Shown here: in pieces, positions 47,561-55,617 of the stretch | How positions within the stretch are numbered: position 1 is the stretch's first letter | How the letters are laid out: each line of letters opens with the position of its first letter | Source: Desulfocucumis palustris | GTDB taxonomy: Bacteria > Bacillota > Desulfotomaculia > Desulfotomaculales > Desulfocucumaceae | DNA length: 64,000 bases | Assembly: GCF_002933875.1 (NCBI RefSeq) | Contig: NZ_BFAV01000179.1 | Location: forward strand, 1 to 64,000 | Direction of reading: 5' to 3' | Program-made: the position numbers and the translations under genes | The notes under the pieces: generated by a model | The model's database searches: none | What the model was told of the DNA's origin: nothing | What the model saw: only the letters and a program-made list of their open reading frames with translations

Positions 47561-48463
47561 GGCGTAGCGGGTTTGCAGGAACAGCAGGGGGTCCATGGGC
47601 TGGCCGTCTATACGGATTTCCAGGTGCAGGTGAGGGCCGGTGGACCGGCCGGTGCTGCCCACCAGGGCCACGGTCTGACCCTCTTCCACCCAGTCGCCTG
47701 ATTTTACCAGCAGAACGGAGGCGTGGGCGTACAGGGTACTCATACCATTGCCATGGTCAATGATCACCGCAAGTCCGTATGTGCCCATGGGCTCCGCGCT
47801 AACCACCCGGCCCGGCCTGGCCGCCCTGATGGGCGCCCCCTGGTCCGCCGCTATGTCGATGCCCTCGTGGGGCCTTCCATCCCTCATGCCGAAAGGGGAA
47901 CTGATCCAGCCCACCACGGGCCAGGGCATCTTTTCAGCCACGAAGCCGGAACGGGCAATCCTTGTGTGGGAATTCGTCCCGGCAAAGGCGGGTATGATCA
48001 GCTCCTGACCCTCGGCCACAAAATTCTCGTCCGACAGGTTGTTTGCCCTGGTCAGCCGCCACAGGGGTATCCTGCATTTTTCGCTTATGGACCAGAGGGT
48101 TTCCCCCGCCTTGACCCTGTATGTGACAACCTCGCAGGGTATTTTAAGCAATTGCCCCGCAATGATATAATCATTGCTGCCAAGCTGATTTAACCGGGCT
48201 ACCTCCCGCATGTCCACCCCGAATCTTCCCGCTATGGAGGACAGGGTATCCCCGGAACGAACCGGATATAAACCTATCGCAGGCTCCGAAGGCGCGGAAG
48301 CCCCGGCGTCGGTGTATACGTTTCTTTCGCCGGCCGGGGACGCATCCCCGGTTTTGTCCCCCATGTACCGGATTTCGGGGCCGGCCCCGGCGGTCAGCAC
48401 CGGCGATAAAGCCAGCAGGCTCACCAATATAATCACTGAAAGCGCTTTTTTTCTGTTAAACAT
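47558..48463 (-). CDS. LysM-M23 peptidoglycan peptidase
   Basis: ATG 48463 has GAGAGGAAGG upstream; longer frames would translate a 36-bp repeat array and are rejected. The protein has 301 residues with a signal/anchor (1-25), two LysM repeats (YPVRSGDTLSSIAGRFGV and YRVKAGETLWSISEKC), then the M23 domain with HEGIDIAADQGAPIRA (zinc ligands His and Asp) and GPHLHLEIRIDG (HxH). It cleaves peptide cross-links in the wall outside the membrane. No close neighbour partner. Its stop codon is the TGA of a hairpin repeat. Confidence 0.93.
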   Translation of the reverse strand: MFNRKKALSVIILVSLLALSPVLTAGAGPEIRYMGDKTGDASPAGERNVYTDAGASAPSEPAIGLYPVRSGDTLSSIAGRFGVDMREVARLNQLGSNDYIIAGQLLKIPCEVVTYRVKAGETLWSISEKCRIPLWRLTRANNLSDENFVAEGQELIIPAFAGTNSHTRIARSGFVAEKMPWPVVGWISSPFGMRDGRPHEGIDIAADQGAPIRAARPGRVVSAEPMGTYGLAVIIDHGNGMSTLYAHASVLLVKSGDWVEEGQTVALVGSTGRSTGPHLHLEIRIDGQPMDPLLFLQTRYA

Positions 48464-48536
48464 TTTCCTTCCTCTCCATATAAGTAAGCCCTGGCCCGAA
48501 AGGGCGCATTCCACTTTCGAACCACTGGTGCATACT

Positions 48537-48841
48537 TTGGGGACATTCCCCCGGCCCGAAAAGCCATATACGTTGGGGACATTCCTCCGGCCCTTAGAAC
48601 CATACACGTTGGGGACATTCCTCCAACCCTTAAAACCATATGCATTGGGGACATTCCTCCGACCCTTAAAACTATATACATTGGGAACATTCCTCTGACC
48701 CTTAAAACTATGCTCCAGATGGAGGTGTGTCCCCTGACCTTTAGATGGAGGTATGTCCCCCTAACCCTTAGATGGAAGTATGTCCCCTAACCCTTAAATG
48801 GTGGTGTGTCCCCTAACCTTTAAAGTGAGGGCGCGTCCCCT
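48537..48841. repeat. Two facing tandem arrays: five 36-bp units then five 26-27-bp units
   Basis: TTGGGGACATTCC recurs at 48537, 48573, 48609, 48645 and 48681 (period exactly 36). It is followed by five GGAGGTRTGTCCCC-type units (TCCCC at 48730, 48756, 48783, 48809, 48836; period 26-27) in reverse orientation. The array fills the M23 upstream gap. Confidence 0.97.
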
Positions 48842-48862
48842 GATTTTGTGTTTTGAGCTTTA

Positions 48863-48949
48863 CAGCCTGTTTATCCCCAGCCTTCAAGGACGGGGTCTCA
48901 CAGGCTGCTAGCGGGATAAAACACTCAGCCACCGGTTACCCGACGGCTG
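48863..48949 (-). other. Structured remnant resembling the 3' end of an IS200/IS605-type element
   Basis: CAGCCTGT (48863-48870) pairs with ACAGGCTG (48900-48907), enclosing CCCC...GGGG; a second hairpin CAGCC/GGCTG spans 48926-48949. On the minus strand it reads GACCCCGTCCTTGAAGG then GGGG, like the terminal hairpin of many tnpB elements. No tnpB is present. The family is suggested, not shown. Confidence 0.4.
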
Positions 48950-48965
48950 CAGGCAAAATAAAGCA

Positions 48966-48984
48966 GGCATCCCTTAAGGATGCC
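48966..48984 (-). terminator. Probable terminator after rho
   Basis: GGCATCC and GGATGCC form a 7-bp stem 46 bp past the rho stop, followed by TGCTTTATTTT on the minus strand. Confidence 0.7.
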
Positions 48985-49030
48985 GTTTATATAAATTATT
49001 TCCTTTTCAGTTATTTTTTATACATGTGGA

Positions 49031-50329
49031 TTATCTTCTGGTTATCTGGTCCGGCAGGTTGGGGGAAGGGTTGATAATGGTCCGCCTGGGAGCCCGGAAG
49101 CTTGACATCAGCTCTTCATTGGTCTTGGTTTTTCTCATGCGCTCCAAAAGCATTTCAATGGCCTCCGCCTGGGCCATTCCGGCAACCACTTTACGGTAGT
49201 TCCACATCCAATCCAGTTCTTCCTTGCTCAGGAGCAGCTCCTCTTTCCGGGTGCCCGAGCGAACCACATCTATGGCGGGGAAAATCCTGCGTTCCGACAG
49301 TTTGCGGTCCAGTATCAGCTCCATGTTGCCGGTGCCCTTAAACTCCTCGAAAATAACGTCATCCATGCGGCTGCCGGTTTCAATAAGGGCGGTGGCCAGA
49401 ATCGTCAGGCTTCCTCCCTCCTCCACGTTCCGGGCGGCCCCAAAGAATCTCTTGGGCCTGTGCAGGGAGGCCGGGTCCACACCACCGCTCAGGGTCCTGC
49501 CGCTGGGCGCCACCACCAGGTTGTGGGCCCGGGCCAGCCGGGTTATGCTGTCCATGAGTATGACCACATCCCTTTTATGCTCCACCACCCGCTTGGCCCT
49601 TTCCAGCACCATGTCCGCGGCCTTGACATGGTTTTCCGGGGGCTCGTCAAAGGTGGAACTGACCACTTCCCCGGCCACGGAGCGCTCTATGTCGGTAACT
49701 TCCTCCGGGCGCTCGTCAATGAGCAGCACCATCAGGTGCACCTCCGGGTGGTTTTGGGTGATGCTGTGGGCAATTTCTTTGATTAATACCGTTTTGCCGG
49801 CCTTTGGGGGGGAGACAATCAGACCCCGCTGCCCCTTGCCGATGGGCGCGATGAGGTCGATAAGGCGGGTGGAATAGTTGGACGGGTCCCTCTCCAGGCG
49901 CAGCCGCTCCTGGGGGTACAAGGGGGTAAGTCCGTCAAAGTGCAGGCGCTCGCCGGACTGTTCCGGGTTAAAGTTGTTAACCCTCTCCACCCTCAGGAGC
50001 GCGAAATATTTTTCGTTATCCTTGGGCCCCCGCACCTGGCCGGTTACCCGGTCGCCGGTCCTCAGGTCAAAACGTCTTATCTGGGAGGCGGAAACGTATA
50101 TATCATCATTGCTGGGCAAATAGCTAAAGGGCCTTAAAAACCCGTAACCATCCGGAAGGATTTCCAGAATGCCACTGGCCATCAGCAATCCGTTTTTCTC
50201 GGTCATTGCCTTGCTGATTTCAAAAATCAATTCTTTCTTGCGCAGCCTTGAATAACCGGTAAGCTCCAACTCCCTGGCCATTTTATACAATTCCTGCAGT
50301 GTTTTGTTTTCCAGATCATTTTGCGCCAA
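49031..50329 (-). CDS. rho: Transcription termination factor Rho
   Basis: The protein has 432 residues from TTG 50329. An N-terminal Rho_N domain ([31 protein letters not shown]), a cold-shock RNA-binding domain ([15 protein letters not shown]) and an ATPase domain with [32 protein letters not shown] and [17 protein letters not shown] follow in order. It is an RNA-dependent helicase that ends transcription. The start codon has no clear Shine-Dalgarno, which may reflect autoregulation known for rho. A 440-bp gap precedes it. Confidence 0.97.
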   Translation of the reverse strand: MAQNDLENKTLQELYKMARELELTGYSRLRKKELIFEISKAMTEKNGLLMASGILEILPDGYGFLRPFSYLPSNDDIYVSASQIRRFDLRTGDRVTGQVRGPKDNEKYFALLRVERVNNFNPEQSGERLHFDGLTPLYPQERLRLERDPSNYSTRLIDLIAPIGKGQRGLIVSPPKAGKTVLIKEIAHSITQNHPEVHLMVLLIDERPEEVTDIERSVAGEVVSSTFDEPPENHVKAADMVLERAKRVVEHKRDVVILMDSITRLARAHNLVVAPSGRTLSGGVDPASLHRPKRFFGAARNVEEGGSLTILATALIETGSRMDDVIFEEFKGTGNMELILDRKLSERRIFPAIDVVRSGTRKEELLLSKEELDWMWNYRKVVAGMAQAEAIEMLLERMRKTKTNEELMSSFRAPRRTIINPSPNLPDQITRR

Positions 50330-50650
50330 CTTCTTTGAGCCTGCCTTTCAAAATATTTTATTTCGTGTTTGTAATTTTTAATGAGTTTTGCCGGGAGATT
50401 TTAAATTTGTGTAAATTTGACGGGTTGTTCCGGCAGCTCACGTCCCGGTTTCTGCCGAAAATTCTGAAAGCAAAAAATTAAGGGATAAATGTGAAAGGAT
50501 TACATAGATTTAAAGCATCCAAAAGGGAGTTAAAACCGGGTTTGCGCGGAAGGTAAAAACCGGGCAGAATGTTTTTGGAAATGGCCCCCCTAAGAGAGTA
50601 TTGAAAAACACATTAAAAAAGCAATAAACATGTTGATAAACTACCGCCCG
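50330..50650. other. Gene-free region upstream of rho
   Basis: AT-rich and without a convincing open frame or known RNA motif. It must hold the rho promoter and leader on the minus strand. The long leader fits the autoregulation of rho, but no specific element was recognised. Confidence 0.4.
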
Positions 50651-50770
50651 AGGCCGTTCAAAAAGCTCCAGATGCAAGGCGCGGCAAGGCCTCAAGCGGA
50701 AACGTACTCATAGTACGTTGAGCATTGAGGCCGCAGCCGCAACGCAGCAGATGGACTTTTTCAACGGCCT
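50651..50770. repeat. 120-bp imperfect palindrome (MITE-like)
   Basis: AGGCCGTT (50651-50658) and AACGGCCT (50763-50770) are the tips of a long hairpin centred on ACGTACT-CAT-AGTACGT (50702-50718). Intermediate blocks AAAAAG/CTTTTT and GGCCTCAA/TTGAGGCC also pair. It ends 2 bp from the stop codon of the DUF2062 gene. The sequence style is that of a widespread small repeat. Confidence 0.88.
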
Positions 50771-50771
50771 C

Positions 50772-51263
50772 CTAGCGGATTTTCCCGGGCCGGGGCAGCT
50801 TTAGCGGGGCAATTTTCCTCTTGCGGCGGCACATTAGCAGGTTGTGCACCAGAAAATAAGCCACAGTTCCGGCCAGCGCGGCATTAATCACCGCACCCAG
50901 CAGGAAGGGGTATCCCAGATGTTTGACCCAGACTATCCAGGTCCCGAGCCCTGACAGATGATATTGGGCCTGCGTGGCCGAAGACGATATGTCATTGATT
51001 ATCAGCCGGCCTACCATGTAATTAAAGGCGAAGAAAAAAGGTACCGCCACTTTAAACAGAACCACGGTAACCACCGCCGCCACCGCGTTTATCCGCAACA
51101 GCTTGGCCAGGATAAAGGACAAAGGGATACTAATCACCGGCACGGGCAAAAAATCCAGCGCTATGCCCATGGCAGCGCCCGCGGCAATCTTCTTCGGTGA
51201 GCCGGGTAGTTCCAGCACCTTGTTATAATGTTCCCGAAACCTTTGAATTAATTGAGAAATCAC
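50772..51263 (-). CDS. DUF2062 membrane protein
   Basis: GTG 51263 lies 5 nt after GGAGG; a TTG at 51275 overlaps that site. The protein has 163 residues. It begins with a cytosolic helix, then SPKKIAAGAAMGIALDFLPVP, the family signature, and three to four membrane helices ending in a basic tail (RRKRKIAPLKLPRPGK). Function unknown. The stop codon is next to the 120-bp palindrome. Confidence 0.85.
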   Translation of the reverse strand: MISQLIQRFREHYNKVLELPGSPKKIAAGAAMGIALDFLPVPVISIPLSFILAKLLRINAVAAVVTVVLFKVAVPFFFAFNYMVGRLIINDISSSATQAQYHLSGLGTWIVWVKHLGYPFLLGAVINAALAGTVAYFLVHNLLMCRRKRKIAPLKLPRPGKIR

Positions 51264-51407
51264 CGTCTCCTCCAAGATTAAAAGTTGTATTTAGTGTGGA
51301 GCCGGAAAAGGGGCTATTAAAATATATTGCAGATGCTACGAGGAAATTAATGAGGTGGCTTAATTTTAAAAAATTATACTCCTGAAGCTATTTAAGTATA
51401 CTCTTAT

Positions 51408-51456
51408 TAAAAAACGCCGTCAAGTGTCTGCAATAGCGGACTGACGGCGTTTTTTA
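51408..51456. terminator. Strong terminator after tal
   Basis: AAAAAACGCCGTCA and TGACGGCGTTTTTT form a 14-bp stem, 9 bp beyond the tal stop; symmetrical T-runs allow action in both directions. Confidence 0.93.
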
Positions 51457-51464
51457 ACACAGTT

Positions 51465-52118
51465 TTATTTGGGCACCTTTTCCCAGTCGGCCAGGAATTT
51501 TTCAATTCCCTTATCTGTTAACGGATGTTTTTGCATCTGCATAATGACACTGTAAGGAATGGTGGCGATATCGGCCCCGTAAAGGGCGGCCTGGGTCACG
51601 TGCAGGGGGTTGCGGATGCTGGCTGCGATAACCTCGGTGGCAAAGCCGTAGTTTTCATAAATTGTCATTATGTCCTGGACAAGCTCCATCCCCTCCTGGC
51701 CCACATCATCCAGCCGCCCCACAAAAGGGCTGACATAGGTGGCCCCGGCCAGCGCGGCCAGCAAGGCCTGATTGGCGGAGAAAACAAGGGTCACATTGGT
51801 TTTTATCCCTTCCGCGGACAGTGTTTTTACAGCTTTAAGCCCTTCCCCGGTCATGGGCAATTTAACCACCACGTTGGGGTGAATGGCCGCAAGCTGCCTG
51901 GCCTCTTTAATCATTTCCGGGGCGTTGACGCTAACCGCCTCGGCGCTCACCGGCCCGTCCACAATGGCGGTGATTTCCTTCACCACCTGTGCAAAATCCC
52001 GGCCTTCCTTGGCTATAAGGGATGGGTTGGTTGTTACCCCGCTGATGACTCCCAGTTCGTAGGCGGCTTTAATCTCCTCGATGTTGGCGGTATCGATGAA
52101 TATCTTAATAACAAACAC
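51465..52118 (-). CDS. tal: Transaldolase (short, F6P-aldolase-like)
   Basis: The protein has about 214-217 residues, the short transaldolase class. [30 protein letters not shown] opens the protein, and the Schiff-base Lys is in [15 protein letters not shown]. The start is odd: the family start (M)KIFIDTA corresponds to ATT at 52109, exactly 8 nt after AGGAGG, while the only in-frame canonical start (GTG 52118) uses the last base of that site. The gene is 3 bp after fba, and the fba stop lies inside the Shine-Dalgarno, so the two are translationally coupled. The coordinates use the GTG. Confidence 0.95.
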   Translation of the reverse strand: MFVIKIFIDTANIEEIKAAYELGVISGVTTNPSLIAKEGRDFAQVVKEITAIVDGPVSAEAVSVNAPEMIKEARQLAAIHPNVVVKLPMTGEGLKAVKTLSAEGIKTNVTLVFSANQALLAALAGATYVSPFVGRLDDVGQEGMELVQDIMTIYENYGFATEVIAASIRNPLHVTQAALYGADIATIPYSVIMQMQKHPLTDKGIEKFLADWEKVPK

Positions 52119-52121
52119 CTC

Positions 52122-52976
52122 CTATGCTTTGCCCGAGCTACCGAAAATTCTGATTTTCTCCCTGATTACCTCCACCGCGGCTTCCCTGGCCGGACCCAGA
52201 ACTTTCCTGGGGTCTATTTCCCGGGAATCAGTGTCCAGCACTTTGCGGCAAGCGGCCACAAAGGCTTCCCGTATGTTGGTGTCTATATTCACCTTGCGAA
52301 CTCCAAGGGCTATGGCCTCCTGGACGGCCTCTCCGGGGACTCCCGAGGAACCGTGCAGCACGATGGGGATGTCCACCATGGAGACGATTTTTTTAAGCCG
52401 CTCGAAGTCCAGTTTGGGCTCACCCTTGTACTGTCCGTGGGCCGTGCCGATGGCCACGGCCAGAGAATCCACCCCGGTTTGCTCCACAAAATATTTCGCC
52501 TCGGCAGGGTCGGTAAACATGGCCTCCCGTTCGGAAACCGTTATATCATCTTCCGTCCCGCCTATTTTCCCCAGTTCCGCCTCCACCGAAACCCCAATGG
52601 GGCGGGCGGCTGCAATAACCTGGCGGGTCAGGGCGATGTTTTCTTCCAGGGGATGTTTTGAGCCGTCTATCATAACCCCGCTGAAACCATTGCGCAGGCA
52701 CTGCATCACCTGGTCGAAACTGGTGCCGTGGTCCAGGTGCAGGGCCACCGGAACTTTCGCATTGGCGGCGGCTTCCCGGGCCATGGCGGTGATAAAACCT
52801 ATTCCGGCATATTTAATGGCCCCCTGGCTGGCCTGCATAATTACCGGGGCATTCTCCTCCTCGGCGGCTCTGACAATGGCCTGCACAATCTCCATGTTGT
52901 TGCAGTTAAAGGCCCCCACGGCATAATTGCCTTTCATGGCCTCTTTAAGTAAGAAATCAACCGGAACAAACGTCAT
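52122..52976 (-). CDS. fba: Class II fructose-bisphosphate aldolase
   Basis: ATG 52976 gives 284 residues, the usual size; longer frames are not supported. Zinc ligands are in ALHLDHGTSFDQV, VEAELG and IVLHGSSGVPGE, and the dihydroxyacetone-phosphate site is in GVRKVNIDTNIR. It splits fructose-1,6-bisphosphate. It precedes tal, as in B. subtilis (fba-ywjH). Confidence 0.97.
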   Translation of the reverse strand: MTFVPVDFLLKEAMKGNYAVGAFNCNNMEIVQAIVRAAEEENAPVIMQASQGAIKYAGIGFITAMAREAAANAKVPVALHLDHGTSFDQVMQCLRNGFSGVMIDGSKHPLEENIALTRQVIAAARPIGVSVEAELGKIGGTEDDITVSEREAMFTDPAEAKYFVEQTGVDSLAVAIGTAHGQYKGEPKLDFERLKKIVSMVDIPIVLHGSSGVPGEAVQEAIALGVRKVNIDTNIREAFVAACRKVLDTDSREIDPRKVLGPAREAAVEVIREKIRIFGSSGKA

Positions 52977-53214
52977 TTGTAAATTACCCGGCAACCCGGA
53001 AAAAAACAAAAGCCCGGGCCGGCCCCGCATGGGACCTGGTGACGGACTCAACCATTTACGGGCCTTTAACGTCTTTACTCAAATGTCATATCCCACGGCA
53101 CTGCCGTTACGATTGAGGGGCACCTCCACCGGGATACCTCCCTTCGCAATTTTATGTATATTTGTCCGCAGTTTATCATAAGCCTGCCGGTATTATGCCG
53201 CAAGGCGGGCAGGT

Positions 53215-53901
53215 TTATGTTTTATTATGGTGTTTGGGTCTTGACTTTTTTATTTTCCCGGTGCTGGCCAAGCTGTCCAGGTATTCAAAGCCGTTCTTTG
53301 CCAGCTCGATCTCGTCCACCTGCCTGATTACGTTTAAATCTTCTTCGGTTTCGGCGTATATAATATTAACTCCACCGCAGTTTTTACAGTGCAATTCCAG
53401 CCGGTCAGGGAAAATTTCCACACCAATCTGGTGATCCCCGCACTGGCAGTAAAGCATTCCCTTTTCGGCTATGCCGTGCAGGCACTTCAAAACATCGTTC
53501 ATAACGGTGCTGTTGTGAAAATACCCGTCTCCCCCGAATTCGTTGATCAAGTCATCCAGACCGTCGACTTTTTCCGCCGCCGCCCTGCGAACCAGGTCCG
53601 CCTGGCCGATATGAGCCAAACCCAGCCCGGTATCGGCGCACAAAAGCTCAATAACCCTGCCGGACCAAAGGTGTTTGCCGGAAAAAGCCCTGGTGTGACT
53701 TCCCCCACAAAAAACGCAGGATATGGTCACGTTGTACTTGGCGTAACTCCTGGCGTGAATGACCATTTTAAGTGCTCCGCAGGCGCAGAACACCTTATAC
53801 GCGTTATCCCTCACCACCGCAAAACGAGAAATTTTATGAAATTCCATCCTGCCACATTCCGGGCAGCGCATGGCCAGTACGGTAACGGTACTTACAGGCA
53901 T
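53215..53901 (-). CDS. Hypothetical multi-zinc-ribbon protein
   Basis: ATG 53901 has GGAGGTGTGAAA upstream and gives 228 residues. Three zinc-ribbon-like Cys sets appear in order: CPECG ... CACG, CVFCGG with ...LLCADTG, and CQCGDH ... CKNCGG. Between them is a helical part (DLVRRAAAEKVDGLDDLINEFG). The tail is basic (KIKKSRPKHHNK). It is soluble and may bind RNA, DNA or protein through the ribbons; I recognise no family with certainty. It lies between spo0F and fba. Confidence 0.75.
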   Translation of the reverse strand: MPVSTVTVLAMRCPECGRMEFHKISRFAVVRDNAYKVFCACGALKMVIHARSYAKYNVTISCVFCGGSHTRAFSGKHLWSGRVIELLCADTGLGLAHIGQADLVRRAAAEKVDGLDDLINEFGGDGYFHNSTVMNDVLKCLHGIAEKGMLYCQCGDHQIGVEIFPDRLELHCKNCGGVNIIYAETEEDLNVIRQVDEIELAKNGFEYLDSLASTGKIKKSRPKHHNKT

Positions 53902-54233
53902 TTTCACACCTCCTGGGAGTCCGTTCCCAAAACTTTCGCCCGGCACTTTACCCGAGAAGCCGCCCTCCGGTTCCCGCAAACCACCGGTACGCTTTGCCGT
54001 ACGTCTTCTCCTTTAAGCGCCATGCCTGTTTTTGAACGGCTCTGATATACTTTTTCAACATTCCCCGGTCCGGCTGGAAGAAATTTGTTAAAGTTGTCCT
54101 CCGGCACTTATGGTAAATAATTCGCCGCGGATATTAAAAGTCCTTTCATCAGGGGATAATAACGTTTGTGTGAACCCCCCCTCCCTTCGCGGATAAGGAA
54201 GGCTAAAGTTGGGGGGACTCCCCGCCGGAAAAG
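53902..54233. other. Intergenic region between spo0F and the zinc-ribbon gene
   Basis: No convincing gene. A hairpin CCCCCC (54175-54180) / GGGGGG (54211-54216) with an inner CCTTC/GAAGG stem lies right after the spo0F stop and may end that transcript, although no T-run follows. The rest should hold the promoter of the zinc-ribbon gene. Confidence 0.45.
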
Positions 54234-54638
54234 TTAGATTATCTCCTGAAGTTTTTTCCCCTCGCCCGACTCCTTTAAAAGTCCTTTCACAAGATAGCGG
54301 ACTTCATCAAGATCGAAGGGTTTAATAAGATAGTGCTTGGCATTAAGACTTTTAGCATCTTTTAACATGTCAAGCTCACCGTAGGCCGTCATCATAACCA
54401 CCGTCAGCTCGGGAAAAGCTTTCCTGATTTCCCTCAGGGTAGCAAGACCGTTCATCACCGGCATTTTTATATCCAGCAAAATCAAATCGGGTGGTTGGGC
54501 CGATATTTTTTTCAGCGCCTCAATTCCCCCTGAAGCCGTGTCAACCTCATAGCCCTCATCAATAAAAGTCTCGTATAAAAGCCTTCGCACCCCCGACTGA
54601 TCATCAACCACAAGCAATTTATACCCCCCGGCCACCAC
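54234..54638 (-). CDS. spo0F: Single-domain response regulator Spo0F
   Basis: I chose GTG 54638 with GGGGGGTGG upstream (134 residues); ATG 54686 has no ribosome site. The receiver domain has the acidic pair VVDDQ, the phosphorylation Asp in LILLDIKMP, Thr/Ala in MMTAYGE and Lys in LIKPFD. There is no output domain. In the sporulation phosphorelay Spo0F passes phosphate from sensor kinases to Spo0B. The pyrG...spo0F-fba context is that of B. subtilis spo0F. Confidence 0.9.
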   Translation of the reverse strand: MVAGGYKLLVVDDQSGVRRLLYETFIDEGYEVDTASGGIEALKKISAQPPDLILLDIKMPVMNGLATLREIRKAFPELTVVMMTAYGELDMLKDAKSLNAKHYLIKPFDLDEVRYLVKGLLKESGEGKKLQEII

Positions 54639-54771
54639 GGGATCCACCCCCCAGTTCCATATAAAAAAGTTTATTGCCAGAATCATTTCAACAAAGGCTT
54701 TATAATTCCTCTAATTCAACTCCATAAAATACCATAAAATTAAACCGTATCACTACTTGGGGAGATATTCC

Positions 54772-55596
54772 TTAAAAGCTGCCTTCAATCAGTGGCGCCA
54801 TGGCTGTAACCAGCAGAACAATCCCCAGTATAAAGAGTATTGAAAGAGCTATCAGAGCCAGGGCGGGAGTTAGCGCAACCGCCAGCGCCCTGCCTGTGGT
54901 AATGCCGTGTACTTCCCTTATACCCAGCACCACCAGCACAAAACCCCATACCGCGGACCCCAGGCTGAACAAACCGCTGACTATGGTGGCCGCTGGTCCT
55001 TCCCCCGCCGCCAGGAGCAGCAGCAGTTCAAAGGGGATGAACAATAAAGCGGGAAGCGACGCCAGGCCGGTAACAGCCAGCACCCCCACGGCCCGGCCGC
55101 TGCCGCCGAAGAGTTCCGCCACCAGATGCAGCAGCCCGCTGTAGACAAACCACTTTACAAAGGTAACAAGCAGCCCGCCGAATATTATCAGGGGCAGTAT
55201 AGTGCCCATGGCGCCGGAGAATATGCCCGCTCCGCGGTACATGTCCGCCTGAAGCACCCTTGAAGAGAAGTAATATCCCATCAATGCTCCCAGCACACTG
55301 ACCAAAGCGTATACCAGCAGAACCCTGCCCAGGGGCGGAGCGGCAGCCACCCGGCGAAAGGTTTCCACCGGATCGAAAAGCACCCCGTAAATCATCTCGA
55401 AGAAATTCTTCTCCCCGGGTTCCCGGGCCGTAATTTCCCCGCTATCTTCATTTGGGCCGTATTCACGGGCAATCCCGTCTATATGGGCATCATCGGATTT
55501 CTCCGCATTTTCTTCAGTTGCCTTTACAACTTCTTCTCCGGCTGTTCCTTCAGGTTCCCCGCCCGTCCACTCCTGCTCTCTTTTATTCTCGTCCAC
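54772..55596 (-). CDS. YIP1-family membrane protein
   Basis: The protein has 274 residues from GTG 55596 (GGAGG upstream). The N-terminal 75 residues are acidic and cytosolic. A Yip1 domain follows with FFEMIYGVLFDPVETFRRVAAAPPLG and five membrane helices, ending in a helix at 245-268. Function is unknown in bacteria. It lies 21 bp downstream of sppA, so the two are probably co-transcribed. Confidence 0.88.
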   Translation of the reverse strand: MDENKREQEWTGGEPEGTAGEEVVKATEENAEKSDDAHIDGIAREYGPNEDSGEITAREPGEKNFFEMIYGVLFDPVETFRRVAAAPPLGRVLLVYALVSVLGALMGYYFSSRVLQADMYRGAGIFSGAMGTILPLIIFGGLLVTFVKWFVYSGLLHLVAELFGGSGRAVGVLAVTGLASLPALLFIPFELLLLLAAGEGPAATIVSGLFSLGSAVWGFVLVVLGIREVHGITTGRALAVALTPALALIALSILFILGIVLLVTAMAPLIEGSF

Positions 55597-55617
55597 GGCA
55601 TTTAACCTCCAAAATTT

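Noticed and set aside
48464..48607. N-terminal extension of the LysM-M23 peptidase through the repeats
   Set aside because: The ATG at 48463 has a clear ribosome site and is followed by a proper signal peptide; the extension is only repeat translation.
48210..48698. Plus-strand open frame encoding a YTLGTFLRPLK-type repeat
   Set aside because: It is antisense to the LysM-M23 gene and arises from the 36-bp tandem array, whose period is a multiple of three.
48537..48716. 36-bp periodic repeat as a CRISPR array
   Set aside because: The units adjoin each other without unique spacers, and no cas gene is present.
51197..51385. Plus-strand 62-codon frame ending KKLYS
   Set aside because: It overlaps the start of the DUF2062 gene. 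The last 30 codons have a helical look, but there is no ribosome site and no known relative.
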